From NCBI GenBank assembly GCA_963923955.1, contig OZ000552.1, positions 620,001-684,000 of the forward strand: DNA of 64,000 nt, written 5' to 3'. How positions within the stretch are numbered: the first letter of the stretch is position 1; every line of letters starts with the position of its first letter. Below are positions 33,061-41,539 of this stretch, in pieces. The notes under the pieces were generated by a model, which saw nothing but the letters and a program-made list of their open reading frames with translations, was not told the origin of the DNA and did no database searches. Position numbers and translations under genes: made by a program. Source of the DNA: G963923955 sp963923955. GTDB taxonomy: Bacteria > Pseudomonadota > Gammaproteobacteria > Eutrophobiales > Eutrophobiaceae.

Positions 33061-33426
33061 ATGTCAGCAGCATCTGAAAATAGCAATTCAGATAATCAAG
33101 GTGGAGATTCGCCTCCAGAGCATGGTGGAGAAATAAAATCTGAAGAGGCCAAAGATGAGGTAAGAAACGCCGCCGCCGCCGAACCCAAATTCAATGACGC
33201 TAAGCACCGGGCAGAAATCGCTGGAAGGCTTGCATTTGCATTTGTCGGGTTATTTGCGGGCGCGTTGGCATTGCATTATTTTGTTTATCTGCTTTTAGTG
33301 CTATCTGGAGATTGCTGCGATTCAGAAGAAATATCCATACTATCAGATTTTCTTCATGTGTGGTTGCCGGCGTTGACCGGTATCGTCAGCGCCGCCGCCA
33401 CTTATTATCTTACCAAGAATAGGTAA
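33061..33426 (+). CDS. Small two-transmembrane protein of unknown function
   Basis: 121 residues. A polar, acidic N-terminal half (to about residue 55, rich in Ser, Glu, Asp, Ala) is followed by a hydrophobic segment RLAFAFVGLFAGALALHYFVYLLLVL (about 57-82), a short loop with CCDSEE, and a second one, VWLPALTGIVSAAATYYLTKN (about 100-120). I do not recognise a named family. It lies 47 bases downstream of the RHH-like gene on the same strand, so both may be one unit. Two-TM small proteins near CRISPR or other defence loci can be effectors, but there is no direct evidence here. Confidence 0.6.
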   Translation: MSAASENSNSDNQGGDSPPEHGGEIKSEEAKDEVRNAAAAEPKFNDAKHRAEIAGRLAFAFVGLFAGALALHYFVYLLLVLSGDCCDSEEISILSDFLHVWLPALTGIVSAAATYYLTKNR

Positions 33427-33696
33427 TTGCCGCAGGTTTCCCATGAAATAATCGGCGGTGCCGGATCCCGCCATAGCAGCAACCTGCGCATTCTCATGCC
33501 TGTCAGCCCCCGTCAAAGCGGCTACCCACAGCAACAAACAACATCGATCAGGCGATTAAAAATACAAAGCTACAGGGCGGCATCAGGGCGATGATCGTAC
33601 CGATGTTGGCCTGCCTGTCGTGCTGCCAAGCAGAGGTGATGTGCTGGTTGTACATGGGATACTATATAGCAGCGCCCGCAGTCATGCCTTAATTAC
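33427..33696. other. Gap without an intact gene before the leuA leader
   Basis: No intact gene is seen. On the minus strand one frame reads YNQHITSAW, then QANIGTIIALMPPCSFVFLIA before a stop, and another reads ENAQVAAMAGSGTADYF. These could be remnants of a decayed gene but match nothing I recognise. Confidence 0.4.
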
Positions 33697-33712
33697 TAAA
33701 GAATATTCTTTA
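33697..33712. promoter_or_regulatory. 16-base palindrome upstream of leu leader peptide
   Basis: TAAAGAATATTCTTTA is perfectly symmetric and lies 53 bases before the leucine leader peptide, within the likely leuA promoter area. It could be an operator for a leucine-responsive or other regulator, or a chance AT-rich palindrome. Confidence 0.35.
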
Positions 33713-33765
33713 ATGAACCTGCAAAGAACCTTGCAATATCTCTGGTAAGCACCTATAGTCTTTCT

Positions 33766-33822
33766 ATGACTTCTTCGGCATACATCAATTTTTCTCTACC
33801 GTTGCTCCTGCTGCCCTGCTAG
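33766..33822 (+). CDS. leuL: leuA leader (attenuator) peptide
   Basis: An 18-codon frame, MTSSAYINFSLPLLLLPC, has five Leu codons in its last eight positions, including a run of four (TTG CTC CTG CTG). It ends 112 bases before leuA and is followed by a terminator-like hairpin. This is the classical layout for leucine attenuation: ribosome stalling at the Leu codons under leucine shortage favours read-through. The hairpin TGCCCT/AGGGCA (33812-33826) overlaps its stop codon and may act as the pause or alternate structure. Too short for automatic gene calls. Confidence 0.8.
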   Translation: MTSSAYINFSLPLLLLPC

Positions 33823-33859
33823 GGCACATTCTTCTTAATCACACAATTTTATTCTCTAT

Positions 33860-33904
33860 CCGCACTTACTTAAGATGTCGCAAGACGGCATGGTGTGGTT
33901 TTTT
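33860..33904 (+). terminator. Attenuator terminator in front of leuA
   Basis: CCGCAC (33860-33865) pairs with GTGTGG (33893-33898, one G-U pair), enclosing an inner GTC/GAC stem, and is followed immediately by six T residues (33899-33904). It lies between the leucine leader peptide and leuA. Confidence 0.65.
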
Positions 33905-33934
33905 AAGTTATCCTCAAATCAACGGAGCAGCAAA

Positions 33935-35470
33935 ATGAACGACAAATTACTTATCTTTGACACGACCTTGCGCGATGGCGAGCAGAGCCCGGGGGCCTCC
34001 ATGACGCGCCCGGAGAAGGTGCGGGTCGCCAAGGCACTGGAGAAGATGCGGGTCGATGTCATCGAGGCGGGCTTTCCCATTGCCAGCCCTGGTGATTTTG
34101 AAGCGGTGCAGGCAGTGGCCAAAGCCGTACGCAACAGCACGGTCTGTGCTCTCGCGCGCACCGATGACAAGGACATTGATACCGCCGCCGCCGCTTTGAA
34201 ACCGGCGCAATCGGCGCGCATTCACACCTTCATCGCCACCTCGCCCATCCACATGCAGCGCAAGCTCAAGATGCAGCCGGAAGAGGTTGTCGCAGTCGCG
34301 GTGCGCGCTGTTAAACGCGCAAGAGGCTACACCGACAATGTGGAATTCTCTCCGGAAGATGCCGGGCGCTCGGAGTTGGATTTCCTGTGCCGGGTGCTTG
34401 AGGCCGTCATCGCCGCCGGCGCGAACACGATCAACATCCCCGATACAGTGGGCTATAGCCTGCCGTTCCAGTTTGGCGAGACGATCAAGCAGTTGATAGA
34501 ACGCATTCCCAATGCAGATAAGGCTGTCTTCTCGGTGCATTGCCATAATGACCTGGGCCTTGCCGTGTCTAATTCCCTGGCCGCGGTCTTGAACGGGGCC
34601 AGGCAGGTGGAGTGCACGATCAACGGGCTCGGTGAGCGTGCCGGCAATGCGGCGCTGGAAGAGATCGTGATGGCGATACGCACCCGCCGGGATGTCTTTT
34701 CCTGTGCTACGGATCTGGATACCACAGAGATCGTGAACTGCTCGCGCCTGGTGTCGAATATTACCGGCTTTCCGGTGCAGCCGAACAAGGCGATCGTGGG
34801 GGCGAATGCCTTTGCCCATGAGGCCGGCATTCATCAAGATGGCGTGATTAAGAGCCGCGAGACTTATGAGATCATGCGCGCCCAGGATGTCGGCTGGAAG
34901 GACAATCGTCTGGTCATGGGCAAGCACTCCGGCCGCAACGCCCTGCGCACCCGCCTGAAAGATCTAGGCTTTGAATTTGCCAGCGAAGAGGAGCTGAACG
35001 AGGCATTCAGCCGCTTTAAGGAGCTGGCCGATAAAAAGCATGAGGTCTTTGATGAGGACTTGCAGGCCCTGGTCACCGATACCTTGCAGGATGCCGGTGA
35101 TGAGTACAGCAGGTTGATCAGCCTGCGTGTGGTGACAGAAACCGGCGAGACGCCTGCGGCGGACATCACCATGACAGTCGATGGTGCTGAGAAGGTGGGC
35201 GCGGCAACGGGCGATGGCCCGGTGGATGCGGTGTTCAAGGCGATCGAGACGGTGCTGGGCAGCGGCTGTGAGTTACAACTGTTCTCGGTGAATAACGTCA
35301 CCAGCGGCATGGACGCTCAAGGCGAGGTCACCGTGCGGCTTGCGCGGGATGGCCGCATCGTGAATGGACGCGGGGCGGATACGGATATCCTGGTGGCCTC
35401 GGCCAAGGCCTATATTAACGCCGTCAATCGGGCCGTGGCCGCAGGCGAACGCACCCATCCGCAGGTATAA
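33935..35470 (+). CDS. leuA: 2-Isopropylmalate synthase
   Basis: First committed enzyme of leucine synthesis: joins acetyl-CoA and 2-ketoisovalerate. The start ATG 33935 follows GGAG (33924-33927); the frame opens upstream but without homology. 511 residues: catalytic FDTTLRDGEQSPGASM (about 7-22), the metal HxH in VHCHNDLGLAVSNSL (about 199-213), NGLGERAGNAALEEIVMA, HEAGIHQDGVIK and the C-terminal LeuA dimer/regulatory domain for leucine feedback (about 385-505). A leader peptide with clustered Leu codons and a terminator precede it. The uracil-DNA glycosylase gene follows after one base. Confidence 0.96.
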   Translation: MNDKLLIFDTTLRDGEQSPGASMTRPEKVRVAKALEKMRVDVIEAGFPIASPGDFEAVQAVAKAVRNSTVCALARTDDKDIDTAAAALKPAQSARIHTFIATSPIHMQRKLKMQPEEVVAVAVRAVKRARGYTDNVEFSPEDAGRSELDFLCRVLEAVIAAGANTINIPDTVGYSLPFQFGETIKQLIERIPNADKAVFSVHCHNDLGLAVSNSLAAVLNGARQVECTINGLGERAGNAALEEIVMAIRTRRDVFSCATDLDTTEIVNCSRLVSNITGFPVQPNKAIVGANAFAHEAGIHQDGVIKSRETYEIMRAQDVGWKDNRLVMGKHSGRNALRTRLKDLGFEFASEEELNEAFSRFKELADKKHEVFDEDLQALVTDTLQDAGDEYSRLISLRVVTETGETPAADITMTVDGAEKVGAATGDGPVDAVFKAIETVLGSGCELQLFSVNNVTSGMDAQGEVTVRLARDGRIVNGRGADTDILVASAKAYINAVNRAVAAGERTHPQV

Positions 35471-35471
35471 T

Positions 35472-36179
35472 ATGGACCCAAGGCAGCGCTATTATTTGCA
35501 GCAGATGGGCATCGATGTCTGGTTGCCGCGGGATATGGATGAGCTTGATGCGGCCGCTGCGCCGCCGGAGGCGCTCGCCGTGGCCGCAGAAGCGCGCATC
35601 GCGCACGATGCACCGGCGGCAGATCTTTGGCCGGGCCTGCGCCAAGAGGTCGCCACCTGTACCGCCTGTGCCTTGCATGAAGGCCGCACCCAGACCGTCT
35701 TCGGCGTGGGGGATGTGCAAGCCGACTGGCTCTTGATCGGCGAGGCACCCGGGGCGGAAGAAGACCGCCGCGGCGAGCCCTTTGTCGGCCGCGCGGGGAA
35801 GCTGCTGGATGCGATGTTGCTGGCCATCGGCCTGGCGCGTGAGCAGGTATTTATCGCCAATATATTGAAATGCCGGCCGCCCAGTAATCGCGATCCGAAA
35901 CCAGAAGAGGTTGCGGCCTGTGCATCGTTTTTGAAGAGACAGATAGCCTTGATTGAACCGAAGATCATCGTGGCGCTGGGGCGCGTTGCAGCGCAGAACT
36001 TATTAGGAGTGGATACGCCTATCGGCCGCATGCGTGGCCGGCAATATGAGTATGGCGAGCGCGGCATACCCCTTGTGGTAAGCTATCATCCGGCCTACCT
36101 GCTGCGTGCGCCGCGCGAGAAGAGAAAGTCCTGGCAGGACCTGCAGCTGGCGATGAGGGTCTATAAGGCGAGCTTATGA
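35472..36179 (+). CDS. Type 4 (Fe-S) uracil-DNA glycosylase
   Basis: Removes uracil from DNA to start base-excision repair. From ATG 35472 it has 235 residues: a low-complexity N-terminal stretch, then the Fe-S cysteines in CTACALHEGRTQTVFGVG, the active-site motif IGEAPGAEEDRRGEPFVGRAGKLLD, NILKCRPPSNRDPKPEEVAAC (the remaining two Cys), and the C-terminal YHPAYLLRAP. The start is chosen because a frame from 35364 lies inside leuA. It follows leuA by one base and overlaps rimI by four bases (ATGA), so the three form a tight cluster. Confidence 0.93.
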   Translation: MDPRQRYYLQQMGIDVWLPRDMDELDAAAAPPEALAVAAEARIAHDAPAADLWPGLRQEVATCTACALHEGRTQTVFGVGDVQADWLLIGEAPGAEEDRRGEPFVGRAGKLLDAMLLAIGLAREQVFIANILKCRPPSNRDPKPEEVAACASFLKRQIALIEPKIIVALGRVAAQNLLGVDTPIGRMRGRQYEYGERGIPLVVSYHPAYLLRAPREKRKSWQDLQLAMRVYKASL

Positions 36180-36649
36180 GCGCCGTGGCAAGGGCATCCA
36201 TCCCTGCTTTCAGGCCGATGTCTGATGAGGATATTGAGCATGTACTGGCGATTGAAGAGCAGGCCAACCGCTTTCCGTGGACACGCGCTAACTTTCAGAA
36301 TTGTCTGCGCGTGGGCTATTGTTGTTGGGTAATGGAGCAGGATGAGGAGATCATCGCCTATGGCGTGATGTCTGTCGCCGTGGGCGAATCACATATCCTG
36401 AACCTGTGTGTGCGGCCTGAGTCGCAGGGTCTGGGCCTGGGCGCGGCCATCCTCCATTATCTCCTGGACTTAGCGCGCAAGCACCGGGCCGATAATGCCT
36501 TTCTGGAGGTGCGCCCCTCCAACCGGGCGGCCAAGCGCCTGTATCAGACCGCCGGTTTTGATGATGTGGGCATGAGAAGAAATTATTATCCGGCCGGGCG
36601 TGGCCGCGAGGATGCCGTCATCATGGCGCGCAGCCTGGCCATTGAATAG
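36176..36649 (+). CDS. rimI: Ribosomal protein bS18 alanine N-acetyltransferase
   Basis: GNAT acetyltransferase of 157 residues. Signs are DEDIEHVLAIEEQANRFPWTRANFQNCL (the substrate-side FPW motif), HILNLCVRPESQGLGLGAAILHYLL (acetyl-CoA loop QGLGLG) and FLEVRPSNRAAKRLYQTAGFDDVGMRRNYYP, all typical of RimI. It modifies the N-terminal alanine of ribosomal protein S18 and related targets. The start codon overlaps the uracil-DNA glycosylase stop by four bases, and cysM follows after 13 bases. The RimI label is confident as a subfamily, though GNATs of this group can have wider targets. Confidence 0.88.
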   Translation: MSAVARASIPAFRPMSDEDIEHVLAIEEQANRFPWTRANFQNCLRVGYCCWVMEQDEEIIAYGVMSVAVGESHILNLCVRPESQGLGLGAAILHYLLDLARKHRADNAFLEVRPSNRAAKRLYQTAGFDDVGMRRNYYPAGRGREDAVIMARSLAIE

Positions 36650-36662
36650 ACGAGAGAGACGC

Positions 36663-37574
36663 ATGAGCACGAATGAAGATGAGCTAAGCCTGCCGACCGT
36701 TGAATCTTGCGTCGGCGGCACCGCCTTGGTGCGTCTGCAGCGCCTGCCGGGGCACACGACCAATACCATACTGGCGAAGCTGGAAGGGGATAATCCCGCC
36801 GGTTCGGTGAAGGACCGGCCGGCGCTTAGCATGATCCAACGCGCCGAGGCGCGGGGCGAGATCAAGCCCGGCGATACCTTGATCGAGGCCACCAGCGGCA
36901 ACACCGGCATTGCGCTCGCCATGGTGGCCGCGATTAAGGGCTATCGCATGGTGCTCATCATGCCGGAGCACATGAGTGCCGAGCGGCGCGCATCCATGCG
37001 TGCCTATGGCGCCGAGATCATTGCCGTTACCCGGGAGGAGGGCATGGAAGGCGCGCGTGATCTGGCCGAGCACATGCAGCGCGAAGGCAAGGGGAAGGTG
37101 CTGGATCAATTCGCTAACCCGGATAACCCGCGGGCGCACTATGAAACAACCGGCCCGGAGATCTGGCAGGATACCCGCGGTAAGGTGACGCACTTTGTCA
37201 GTTCTATGGGCACCACCGGCACGGTGATGGGCGTATCCAAATATCTGAAGGAAAAGAATCCCGCCATAGAGATCGTTGGGGTACAGCCCGCGGGTGATGA
37301 AAATATTCCCGGCATTCGGCGCTGGCCGCAAGCCTACCTGCCCAAGATATTCAATCGCGCAGCAGTTGATCGCATCATTGATATTACCCCGGCGGCGGCG
37401 GAGGAGATGATGCGGCGCCTGGCGGCAGAGGAAGGCATCTTCGCCGGCATTTCATCGGGCGGCACCATCCACGCCGCATTAACACTATCACAGGAAATCG
37501 AGAATGCCGTCATCGTATCCATCATCTGTGACCGCGGCGATAGATACCTGTCCAGCAATGTCTTTCCAGCCTGA
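36663..37574 (+). CDS. cysM: Cysteine synthase B (O-acetylserine sulfhydrylase)
   Basis: Makes cysteine from O-acetylserine and sulfide or thiosulfate with PLP. ATG 36663 (after GAGAGACGC) gives 303 residues. The PLP lysine lies in NPAGSVKDRPAL (about 43-54), the substrate loop is EATSGNTGIALAM (about 75-87), the PLP-phosphate loop is SSMGTTGTVMG, and the CysM-type arginine-containing RASMRAYGAEI is present. The C-terminus ends DRGDRYLSSNVF. It follows rimI by 13 bases. The CysM and not CysK assignment rests on length and overall pattern. Confidence 0.92.
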   Translation: MSTNEDELSLPTVESCVGGTALVRLQRLPGHTTNTILAKLEGDNPAGSVKDRPALSMIQRAEARGEIKPGDTLIEATSGNTGIALAMVAAIKGYRMVLIMPEHMSAERRASMRAYGAEIIAVTREEGMEGARDLAEHMQREGKGKVLDQFANPDNPRAHYETTGPEIWQDTRGKVTHFVSSMGTTGTVMGVSKYLKEKNPAIEIVGVQPAGDENIPGIRRWPQAYLPKIFNRAAVDRIIDITPAAAEEMMRRLAAEEGIFAGISSGGTIHAALTLSQEIENAVIVSIICDRGDRYLSSNVFPA

Positions 37575-37656
37575 TGCCAAGATCACGCAGCGGTATGATT
37601 TTGAGCGGATATTTTCTCTCATTCTCCATGTTCTTAGCGCTTTAATCGCATAATCA

Positions 37657-38445
37657 ATGAATACCTTGGTCTTTGATATAGAGACGGTCCCGGATATTGA
37701 CTCGGCCAAGGCCCTGCACAAGCTGGAGGGCTTAAGTGATAAGGAAGTTTCTGAAGTCATGTTCACCAAGCGCCGCCAGGAAACCGGCGGTGCGAATGAT
37801 TTCCTGCGCCTGCACTTACATCGTGTGGTCGCTATCTCCGTGGTATTGGCGAGTCCCGAGCATCTCAATGTCTGGAGCCTAGGCGATGAGGCGGCGAGCG
37901 AGAAGGAGATCGTACAGCGTTTCTTCGACGGCATAGAGAAATACACGCCCACACTGGTGTCCTGGAACGGGCGCGGCTTTGACCTGCCGGTGTTGCATTA
38001 TCGGGCGCTGTTGCATGGCGTACAGGCACCGCGCTACTGGGAGGCCGGCGATGATGATCGGGGCTTTCGCTGGAATAATTATCTCAACCGCTATCACCAA
38101 CGCCATACCGATCTGATGGATGTGCTGGCCGGTTATGAATTTCGCGCCAATGCGCCCTTGACGGAAATCGCTGCCATGCTCGGCTTCCCCGGCAAGATGG
38201 GGATGGATGGCGGCCAAGTCTGGGATGCCTACCTCACCGGTAACATCAGGGCGATTCGGGATTATTGCGAAACCGATGTACTGAACACCTACCTGGTTTA
38301 TCTCCGTTATGAACTGATGCGCGGGCGCCTGTCCCCCGGTGCTTATGAGGAGGAGTGCGAGAGAGTAAAGGCGCTGTTGAGAGAAGACAAAAAGCATCTC
38401 GCCGATTTTTTGCAAGCCTGGGAAAAAGAAGAAAAGAGGCGCTGA
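37657..38445 (+). CDS. Predicted 3'-5' exonuclease, PolB-like (PF10108 type)
   Basis: 262 residues with the DEDD exonuclease pattern: FDIETVPD (6-13), VSWNGRGFDLPVLHYRALLHG (about 107-127), DLMDVLAGYEFRANAPLTEIAAMLGFPGKMGMDGGQVWDAYLTG, and YCETDVLNTYLVYLRYELMRG (about 206-226). These provide the four acidic metal ligands. It belongs to a family of stand-alone bacterial exonucleases of unknown physiological substrate, presumably DNA repair or RNA turnover. In many gammaproteobacteria it precedes an rRNA methyltransferase gene; here an L,D-transpeptidase gene follows. Confidence 0.85.
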   Translation: MNTLVFDIETVPDIDSAKALHKLEGLSDKEVSEVMFTKRRQETGGANDFLRLHLHRVVAISVVLASPEHLNVWSLGDEAASEKEIVQRFFDGIEKYTPTLVSWNGRGFDLPVLHYRALLHGVQAPRYWEAGDDDRGFRWNNYLNRYHQRHTDLMDVLAGYEFRANAPLTEIAAMLGFPGKMGMDGGQVWDAYLTGNIRAIRDYCETDVLNTYLVYLRYELMRGRLSPGAYEEECERVKALLREDKKHLADFLQAWEKEEKRR

Positions 38446-38514
38446 AGAGTGTCACTCTGCGAACCATGTAGAATCCATCGCCTTATTTAACAAGATCAAG
38501 TAATCATTATCCAG

Positions 38515-39006
38515 ATGGCCGGTCGGGACTATCAAATACAGATCAAGCTGGGTACGCAGAGACTATTGCTCAAGCAGGGAGAGGAGATCAAACAAGAGTA
38601 CCCGGTATCGACCGCATTAAAGGGCCCGGGCGAGAGGCTTGATAGCGAATGTACGCCGCGCGGCAGGCATGTTATCGCAGAGAAGTTTGGTGCGGGCTGT
38701 GCTGTCAATACCGTCTTTGTCGGGCGCAGATGCACCGGCGAGCATTACACGCCGACACTGGGGCGAGCATTCCCGCACCGGGACTGGATCCTGACTCGCA
38801 TCCTGCGTCTGTCCGGTGCCGAGCCGGGCAGGAATCAGGGCGGCGATGTGGACAGCTATCAACGCTATATCTACATACACGGTGCACCGGATGAGGTAGA
38901 GATGGGCGTCCCCGGCTCGCATGGCTGTATCCGCATGCGCAATAAGCAAGTGATGGAGCTGTTTGAATTAGTCGGCATAGGCACGCAGGTAAATATTGAG
39001 TCATAG
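38515..39006 (+). CDS. L,D-transpeptidase (YkuD domain), cytosolic-looking
   Basis: 163 residues making up little more than one YkuD domain: start YQIQIKLGTQRLLLKQGEE, then YPVSTALKGPGER, TPRGRHVIAEKFG, and the active motif IYIHGAPDE...GVPGSHGCIRMRNK with His122, His136 and catalytic Cys138. The family forms 3-3 cross-links or attaches proteins to peptidoglycan in the periplasm. No signal peptide is visible, as in several short YkuD proteins, so export or start choice is uncertain. The next gene is nagZ, a peptidoglycan-recycling enzyme, which fits a cell-wall context. Confidence 0.85.
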   Translation: MAGRDYQIQIKLGTQRLLLKQGEEIKQEYPVSTALKGPGERLDSECTPRGRHVIAEKFGAGCAVNTVFVGRRCTGEHYTPTLGRAFPHRDWILTRILRLSGAEPGRNQGGDVDSYQRYIYIHGAPDEVEMGVPGSHGCIRMRNKQVMELFELVGIGTQVNIES

Positions 39007-39180
39007 GGACGAGTCGGAATCTCTTTATCTAGGGTGTTTGTCAACCAACCATCCTCGCCCTGCCGCTTCCGGGATGGGCGCAGCCGAGCATCTTGCCGCC
39101 AAAGGCAATTCCTCATCCTGGTGCCTTCCCATATCTGTTACTATGTATTCATCGAATTTGAAAAAACTTAGGGGAAAGGT

Positions 39181-40245
39181 GTGAGTCTAGGGCCCATCAT
39201 GCTGGATCTGCGCGGCGCTGCCATGCAGGCGGATGAGCGGGAGTTCCTGCAACATCCCCTGGTGGGCGGCGTGATCCTGTTTGCGCGCAATTATCAGGAC
39301 CCGCAGCAGCTCAGCGCCTTGACCCATGAGATCCACAACCTCAGACAGACGCCCTTGCTTGTCGCCGTCGATCATGAGGGCGGGCGTGTGCAGCGCTTCA
39401 GAGGCGATTTCAGTGCATTGCCCGCCTGCCATCGCTATGGCGAGAAATATGCGGCTGATCCGAAAGCGGCTTTTGCCCTGTGTGAGAAGGCCGGCTGGTT
39501 GCTGGCAGCAGAGCTATTATCCGTTGGCGTCGATCTCAGTTTCGCCCCGGTGCTGGATCTTGACAAGGGCCTCAGCCAGGTAATCGGCGACCGCGCCTTG
39601 CATAGCGACCCGGAGGTGGTGGCCGAGCTGGCCCGGCATCTTATGAATGGCATGAAGCGCGCCGGGATGATGGCCGTCGGCAAGCATTTTCCCGGGCACG
39701 GCAGTGTCATTGAGGACTCGCATCACGCAGTGCCCGTCGATGAGCGGCCTTATGTTGACATTGCCATGAGCGATTGCATTCCCTTTGAACGGCTCATCAA
39801 TGCCGGCCTGCCCGCCCTGATGCCGGCCCATGTCATCTATCCCGAGGTGGATGAACTACCCAGCGGCTTTTCCCGCCGCTGGTTGCAAGAAGTATTGCGC
39901 GAGCAACTGGGTTTTCAGGGGGCGATATTCAGCGATGACATCAGCATGGCCGCTGCCGAGCGGCTCGGCGATTATCAGGCGCGCGCCGAAGCCGCTTTGG
40001 AAGCCGGCTGCGACATGGTCTTGATCTGTAATAATCAGCCGGCGGCCATTGAGGTCTTGGACACGCTGCAACGGGAGATCAACCCGGCCTCCCAGGTGCG
40101 CCTGATGCGCATGCACGGGATGCAGGCCGAAGACTCGCTCACCGCCTTGCAGCAGAGTGAGGAATGGCGGCGGGTGGCCGATGAAATCGCTGCCATTGAG
40201 ACCATGCCAGAGTTGGGTCTGGGAGATGATGAAATACAGACTTGA
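39181..40245 (+). CDS. nagZ: Beta-N-acetylhexosaminidase
   Basis: Glycoside hydrolase family 3 enzyme that removes GlcNAc from anhydromuropeptides in cytosolic peptidoglycan recycling. It has 354 residues: GPIMLDLRG at the start, VAVDHEGGRVQRFRG, SFAPVLDLD, GDRALHSDP, the catalytic His loop KHFPGHGSVIEDSHH, and the nucleophile Asp in FSDDISMAAAE. Start is GTG 39181 with AGGGGAAAGG just upstream. The compact single-domain length (340-360) is typical of NagZ and not of secreted GH3 beta-glucosidases. Confidence 0.95.
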   Translation: MSLGPIMLDLRGAAMQADEREFLQHPLVGGVILFARNYQDPQQLSALTHEIHNLRQTPLLVAVDHEGGRVQRFRGDFSALPACHRYGEKYAADPKAAFALCEKAGWLLAAELLSVGVDLSFAPVLDLDKGLSQVIGDRALHSDPEVVAELARHLMNGMKRAGMMAVGKHFPGHGSVIEDSHHAVPVDERPYVDIAMSDCIPFERLINAGLPALMPAHVIYPEVDELPSGFSRRWLQEVLREQLGFQGAIFSDDISMAAAERLGDYQARAEAALEAGCDMVLICNNQPAAIEVLDTLQREINPASQVRLMRMHGMQAEDSLTALQQSEEWRRVADEIAAIETMPELGLGDDEIQT

Positions 40246-40283
40246 GCGCACAGGCAAGCTCGCTCTCCTGCTGGGCGTATTTG

Positions 40284-40307
40284 CCTGATAAAATCAGCGC
40301 TTCTTGC
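40284..40307. repeat. Fragment of the multi-hairpin repeat family
   Basis: TGAT, A, AAATCAGCGCTTCTTGC here differs by two bases from the segment at about 20904-20925 in the right repeat copy. It lies directly upstream of mscS. The short length makes it a suggestive, not certain, family member. Confidence 0.5.
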
Positions 40308-40319
40308 AAAGATAGTTTT

Positions 40320-41435
40320 ATGAGTGAAGCGATGGATCTAAACCAATACTTTGGCGGCATGGCCGATTATTTCGGCGCCGGTGCCTGGATCGCCCAGGTG
40401 TTCATCATCGTCTTTGTCTCGCTGTTGCTGGACTGGATACAGAAACGGCTGCTGCGCAGACTGTATGCCAGAGCGGAACGCACCGAGAACTACTGGGACG
40501 ATGCGCTGATTGAGGCCGCACAGCGCCCCTTGAGCGTCCTGATCTGGATCGTCGGCCTGACCTTTGCCGCGGAAATAATGAAGGCGCAATCCGGCGCGGT
40601 GATCTTTGATGCCATCGATCCGATCCGGGAGGTGGGCGTGGTCTTTGCCTTCGCCTGGTTTCTGGTGCGCTTCATTCGTATCGCTGAGCGTAACATACTC
40701 CAGCGCCGGCTGGCGGCGGGCGAGCCTTTTGACCGCACCACGGCGGATGCCATTGCCAAGCTGCTGCGCATCTCCGTGTTTATTACCGCAAGCCTGGTTA
40801 TCTTACAAACCCTGGGTTACAGCGTATCGGGAGTATTGGCATTCGGCGGCATCGGCGGCATTGCCGTTGGCTATGCGGCGAAGGATATGTTGGCGAATTT
40901 CTTCGGCGGCTTAACCATCTACCTGGATCGTCCCTTTGCGGTAGGCGACTGGATCCGCTCGGCCGATCGAGAAATAGAAGGCACGGTCGAGAACATAGGC
41001 TGGCGCATCACCTGCATTCGCACCTTTGACAAGCGTCCCTTATATGTGCCCAATTCCGTCTTTACGACCATCGCTGTGGAAAACCCCTCGCGCATGACTA
41101 ACCGGCGCATCTATGAAACCATCGGCATTCGCTATGATGATGCCGACAAGATGGCGCTCGTGGTGGAAGATGTCAAGGCGATGCTGAAGGCCCATCCCGA
41201 GATCGATACCACCCAGACCCTGATTGTGAACTTCAACCAGTTTGCGCCCTCATCCCTGGATTTCTTCGTCTATACCTTCACCAAGACCACCGAGTGGATC
41301 CGGTTTCACGAGATAAAGCAGGATGTGATGCTGAAGATCATCGCCATCATCGAGGCGCACGGGGCGGAATGCGCCTTCCCGACATCGACTATTCACTTCG
41401 CAGACGGGCCGCCGGCACCGGCTATAGAGGGTTAA
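40320..41435 (+). CDS. Small-conductance mechanosensitive channel (MscS family)
   Basis: 371 residues from ATG 40320; the upstream frame overlaps nagZ and lacks homology. Four hydrophobic segments are seen, followed by the MscS pore and beta-domain signatures VSGVLAFGGIGGIAVGYAAKDMLANFFGGLTIYLDRPFAVGDWI (about 178-221), EGTVENIGWRITCIRTFDKRPLYVPNSVF and the C-terminal alpha/beta domain. It opens under membrane tension to release osmolytes. It stands between nagZ and dapF on the same strand. A degenerate copy of the repeat family lies just upstream. Confidence 0.92.
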   Translation: MSEAMDLNQYFGGMADYFGAGAWIAQVFIIVFVSLLLDWIQKRLLRRLYARAERTENYWDDALIEAAQRPLSVLIWIVGLTFAAEIMKAQSGAVIFDAIDPIREVGVVFAFAWFLVRFIRIAERNILQRRLAAGEPFDRTTADAIAKLLRISVFITASLVILQTLGYSVSGVLAFGGIGGIAVGYAAKDMLANFFGGLTIYLDRPFAVGDWIRSADREIEGTVENIGWRITCIRTFDKRPLYVPNSVFTTIAVENPSRMTNRRIYETIGIRYDDADKMALVVEDVKAMLKAHPEIDTTQTLIVNFNQFAPSSLDFFVYTFTKTTEWIRFHEIKQDVMLKIIAIIEAHGAECAFPTSTIHFADGPPAPAIEG

Positions 41436-41539
41436 GCATTTAGCAAGCACCAAGGACGCCCTGATATTGGATTACCAGGGCAGCTGCGCGCTGAGTAAAT
41501 GCTTTTCATTCCCATGCACAGGCGTTACTCTTGTCAGCC

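Noticed and set aside
33343..33537. A 64-codon minus-strand frame overlapping the two-TM gene
   Set aside because: No ribosome site and no recognisable family, and it lies antisense to the better supported gene.
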